Assembly (NCBI GenBank): GCA_031264885.1
Contig: JAISDM010000253.1
Coordinates: forward strand, 1-6,017
Source: Peptococcaceae bacterium
Lineage (GTDB): Bacteria > Bacillota > Peptococcia > DRI-13 > UBA5745
Length of the DNA stretch: 6,017 nt
Reading direction: 5' to 3'
The notes under the pieces are model-generated. The model did no database searches and had not been told where the DNA came from. It saw nothing but the letters and a program-made list of their open reading frames with translations. This document shows, piece by piece, positions 3,658 through 6,017 of the stretch (within the stretch, counting starts at the first letter, position 1; every line of letters begins with the position of its first letter). The position numbers and the translations under genes are program-made.

Positions 3658-5952
3658 ATGACCAGGAATATCGGTATAGAAGATTGTATCCGCGGCGATA
3701 TGGCGCCGTGCGGCTGTGTCTGTCCTTTTGGGCTGGATACGCGGGATTTTATAGAGAAGATCCGGCGCGGCAGTTTTGACGCGGCCTTTAAAACGTACCG
3801 GAACGCTGTGGTGTTTCCGGATATTGTGGCGCGTCTGTGCCCGGAGCCTTGCAAAGGGCGCTGCGTCCTGCGCGGGGGCGAGGCCGTCGAGATGCGGGCT
3901 CTGGAGCGGGCCGGCGTCGCTTACGCGCGAAACCGCGATCCCATCAATTTTAACATACCGCCGAAGGAGAAGCGCGCCGCCGTAGTCGGCGCCGGTTTAA
4001 GCGGGCTGACCTGCGCCTTGCGTCTGGCGGGCCGGGGTTACCGGGTCACTGTGTATGAAAAAAGCGGCCGCGCCGGCGGCAGGGTATTCGAGCTGATGCC
4101 GGAAGACGCGGCCCGTGAGGACATCGAACGGCAGCTGAAGTTCACGGACGCTGAATTCAAGTTCCGCACCGAGATTACATCCTTAGATGAGATTGAGGCG
4201 GACGGGGTTTATATCGCCACCGGCGCCGGCGGAATGGATTTTGGCTTGAGGGGGGATACGGATCTTTTCACAGGGGAAACTTCGCGGCCCGGCGTTTTTC
4301 TGGGAGGGGAACTGACGGGCGCCGGGTTCATTCAGGCCATCGCTGATGGAATTCACGCGGCACGTTATTTTGAACGGTGGCTGATGGTGGGCGTCATGCT
4401 GAGGGATACGCGGGAGCAGGCGGGCGAAGCGCCGCGCACCCGCCTCAGGGACGAATTTTTTCCGGCGTCCGCCGCCCCCGCCGTCCGCGCGGCAAGCGGG
4501 GAGGTTTATTCCAAGGACGAGGCCAAGGCGGAGGCGTTCCGCTGTCTCAAATGCAATTGCGAGGCTTGTACCAGCCGCTGTGACCTGATGGAGTTTTTTC
4601 GCGTTGAACCGAAGGTCATCAAGGAGAGGGTGGATTCCACACTCATCAAGGGCGGCATTATCGAAGGGAATTCCAAGCGGCTCATTTCCGCCTGCAATCA
4701 GTGCGGCGGCTGCCGGGACGCGTGTCCGGCCGGTATCGACGTGGGCGCGCTCCTGCTGGAGTCCCGCCGCGCTTTGTACCGGGACAACGCGCTGCCCACC
4801 GTCTGGAACGAGTTCTGGCAGCGGGATATGGAATTCTCAAACGGCGGGGACGCCACATTGTTCCGCGAGGCGCCCGGCGCGGGCGAAAACAGGGAGAACG
4901 GCGAAGACAGGAGAAACGGCGAAAACAGATATGCTTTTTTCCCCGGATGCCAGTTGGGCGCTTCCGATCCCCGTTATGTGAGCGAGGCTTACCGGTGGAT
5001 TCTGCGGCATGAGCCCGATACCGCGCTGATGCTTTGCTGCTGCGGCGCGCCGGCTGTGTGGGGCGGCCGGGAGCGGGAACACGCGGCTTGGATCGCGGCA
5101 TTGCGCGGCAAGTGGATGTCGATGGGGAAGCCTGTTCTTCTCGCCGCGTGTTCTTCCTGTAAGCGCATGTTGGAGGAATATCTGCCGGAGAGTACATGCC
5201 GTTCGGTTTATGAGATCATGGCGCCCTGGGGCGCGCCGACCGCGGCGGCCGCCATCGGGCCGGCGGCGGTGTTCGACCCCTGCTCTTCCCGCCGGGAACC
5301 GCGGACGCAAGAAAGTGTCCGCGCTTTGCTGCGGGCTTCCGGCGCGGATTTGGAGGAACTGCCCGCCTCCGGAGAGGACGCGCGCTGCTGCGGCTGGGGC
5401 GGCAACGCCGCCGTGGCCAGTCCGCAATATGTGGAAAAAGTCACGCAGAAGCGCGCCGCTCAAAGCGAGGCGGTGTATGTCGCCTATTGCGTCAATTGCC
5501 GGGACAGTTTTGCCCGGATGGGAAAAGAGAGTCTGCATGTTTTTGACGTGCTGTTCGGATTAAACGGCGCGAACCGGCCGAGCCCGGACATCAGCCGGCG
5601 GCGGGAAAACCGTCTGGCGCTGAGGGCGGCGCTCCTGCGGGAATTCTGGGGCGAGGAACAGGAGGAGGCGCGGAATCCGGTGAGGCTGGCCGTCGAACCG
5701 GAGCTGGCGCGGCGCCTGGACGCGGAACTCATTCTGGAAGACGATCTGCGCGAGGTCATCGAGCATTGCGAGACAAGCGGCAGGAAACTGATCGACCGGC
5801 AGGACGGGCGCAGCGTCGGCCATCTGCTCAAAGGCGCGGTGACCTACTGGGTTGAATACGAAGCCTGCGGGGACGGCTGGCGCGTGCTGAACGCTTACAG
5901 CCACCGTTTGATGGTGCAGGAACAGGACAAGTTAATACATTCGGCGCCGTAG
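3658..5952 (+). CDS. Multidomain FAD / iron-sulfur oxidoreductase with two CCG domains
   Basis: This 764-residue cytoplasmic-looking protein is a redox hub. Residues 1-95 resemble the Fe-S domain of glutamate synthase small subunit and dihydropyrimidine dehydrogenase (Cys10, 18, 20, 22, 61, 65, 69). Residues 107-240 form an FAD domain: GAGLSG (111-116), Glu134 after the second strand, ATGAG (187-191), and a terminal GGE (216-218) where relatives have GD. The NAD(P)-binding half that normally sits between these last motifs is missing. A ferredoxin-like domain follows: Cys296, 299, 301, 304, 308, then CxxCxxCxxxCP at 346-357. Two CCG domains come next: Cys431, CC461-462, CxxC498-501; and Cys542, CC577-578, CxxC611-614. 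Such domains in HdrB and related proteins bind non-cubane clusters. Residues ~672-764 are a small domain of unknown function ending in a VTYWVEYE...NAYSHR pattern. Related proteins are, from memory, annotated as pyridine nucleotide-disulfide oxidoreductase/dicluster-binding. It probably accepts electrons from the upstream molybdenum enzyme. An in-frame GTG at 3616 would add 14 residues but lacks a ribosome site. Confidence 0.85.
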   Translation: MTRNIGIEDCIRGDMAPCGCVCPFGLDTRDFIEKIRRGSFDAAFKTYRNAVVFPDIVARLCPEPCKGRCVLRGGEAVEMRALERAGVAYARNRDPINFNIPPKEKRAAVVGAGLSGLTCALRLAGRGYRVTVYEKSGRAGGRVFELMPEDAAREDIERQLKFTDAEFKFRTEITSLDEIEADGVYIATGAGGMDFGLRGDTDLFTGETSRPGVFLGGELTGAGFIQAIADGIHAARYFERWLMVGVMLRDTREQAGEAPRTRLRDEFFPASAAPAVRAASGEVYSKDEAKAEAFRCLKCNCEACTSRCDLMEFFRVEPKVIKERVDSTLIKGGIIEGNSKRLISACNQCGGCRDACPAGIDVGALLLESRRALYRDNALPTVWNEFWQRDMEFSNGGDATLFREAPGAGENRENGEDRRNGENRYAFFPGCQLGASDPRYVSEAYRWILRHEPDTALMLCCCGAPAVWGGREREHAAWIAALRGKWMSMGKPVLLAACSSCKRMLEEYLPESTCRSVYEIMAPWGAPTAAAAIGPAAVFDPCSSRREPRTQESVRALLRASGADLEELPASGEDARCCGWGGNAAVASPQYVEKVTQKRAAQSEAVYVAYCVNCRDSFARMGKESLHVFDVLFGLNGANRPSPDISRRRENRLALRAALLREFWGEEQEEARNPVRLAVEPELARRLDAELILEDDLREVIEHCETSGRKLIDRQDGRSVGHLLKGAVTYWVEYEACGDGWRVLNAYSHRLMVQEQDKLIHSAP
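4882..4928 (+). repeat. In-frame 18-bp tandem repeat in a protein linker
   Basis: GGCGAAAACAGGGAGAAC (4882-4899) is followed by a diverged copy (4900-4917) and a partial third, GGCGAAAACAG (4918-4928). Because 18 is divisible by 3, the frame is kept and a six-residue unit G-E-(N/D)-R-(E/R)-N is encoded (residues ~409-424 of the flavoprotein). It lies in the hydrophilic linker between the ferredoxin domain and the first CCG domain, which begins at FFPGC, so copy-number change should be tolerated. Confidence 0.75.
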
Positions 5953-5958
5953 GCGCCG
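5942..5958 (+). other. Perfect hairpin spanning the flavoprotein stop codon
   Basis: CGGCGCC (5942-5948) and GGCGCCG (5952-5958) form a 7-bp GC-only stem with a GTA loop; the TAG stop (5950-5952) lies within it. A second hairpin follows, GCCGC (5955-5959) with GCGGC (5964-5968) around GGGA, which would compete with the first. Neither is followed by a T-run, so a Rho-independent terminator is not supported. They may affect RNA stability or belong to a repeat. Confidence 0.4.
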
Positions 5959-5995
5959 CGGGAGCGGCTCAGGCAGCGTTATGGCACAGGATCCG

Positions 5996-6017
5996 CGGCG
6001 CCGTAGGGGCGGCAGTC
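5996..6017 (+). repeat. Probable start of another palindromic repeat, cut by window end
   Basis: CGGCGCCGTAGG (5996-6007) is an exact 12-base copy of 5942-5953. It runs into GTAGGGGCGGCA (6003-6014), which resembles the right arm of the repeat at 202-278 (CGCAGGGGCGGCA, 254-266) and the reverse complement of its left arm. This suggests a second member of that family, but only its first bases are visible. Confidence 0.45.

Noticed and set aside
4682..5538. Antisense frames of 171 and 233 codons
   Set aside because: They are opposite well-defined ferredoxin and CCG motifs of the flavoprotein; their low-complexity Arg/Pro/Ala composition is typical of shadow frames.
5982..5997. Sigma-54-like TGGCAC-N7-GC at the right end
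   Set aside because: The -24 element matches but the TT of the -12 element is CC, and no downstream gene is visible.

Overview
The window looks like the chromosome of an anaerobic bacterium. It is GC-rich in third codon positions, uses a strong Shine-Dalgarno signal (AAGGAGGA) and carries palindromic intergenic repeats. A Clostridia-like Bacillota is my best guess, but the sequence alone does not settle the taxon. Two large genes on the + strand fill most of it; I see no tRNA, rRNA, CRISPR array or transposase gene.

Layout. Positions 1-480 are non-coding: a structured-looking segment with a GNRA-capped hairpin (66-92), a three-hairpin palindromic repeat (202-278), a good sigma-70-type promoter (293-321), an AT-rich leader of about 140 nt, and a ribosome binding site. 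At 481-3330 lies a single-chain molybdenum hydroxylase of the Desulfovibrio Mop / xanthine oxidase family: two [2Fe-2S] domains fused to the molybdopterin domains, without the FAD domain of xanthine dehydrogenases. The gap 3331-3657 holds a ~150-bp palindromic, MITE-like element between 14-bp direct repeats, then a Rho-independent terminator and a perfect TATAAT box. At 3658-5952 lies a modular iron-sulfur flavoprotein: a glutamate-synthase-small-subunit-like N-terminal Fe-S domain, an FAD domain with no visible NAD(P)-binding half, a two-cluster ferredoxin domain, two CCG (heterodisulfide-reductase-type) domains and a small conserved-looking C-terminal domain. The window ends in GC-rich hairpins and the start of what may be another palindromic repeat.

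How the genes fit together. A Mop-type enzyme oxidises a substrate at molybdenum and passes electrons to its [2Fe-2S] clusters, but it has no flavin of its own. The downstream protein carries flavin and several Fe-S sites and is a plausible redox partner, with CCG domains of the kind that act on disulfides or quinones. The partnership is inferred from adjacency and complementary cofactors. The terminator and -10 box between the genes suggest they may be transcribed partly independently.

Most notable points: the missing NAD(P)-binding half in the flavoprotein, altered substrate-pocket positions in the molybdenum enzyme, and an element that seems to have inserted into a terminator and rebuilt it through its target duplication.
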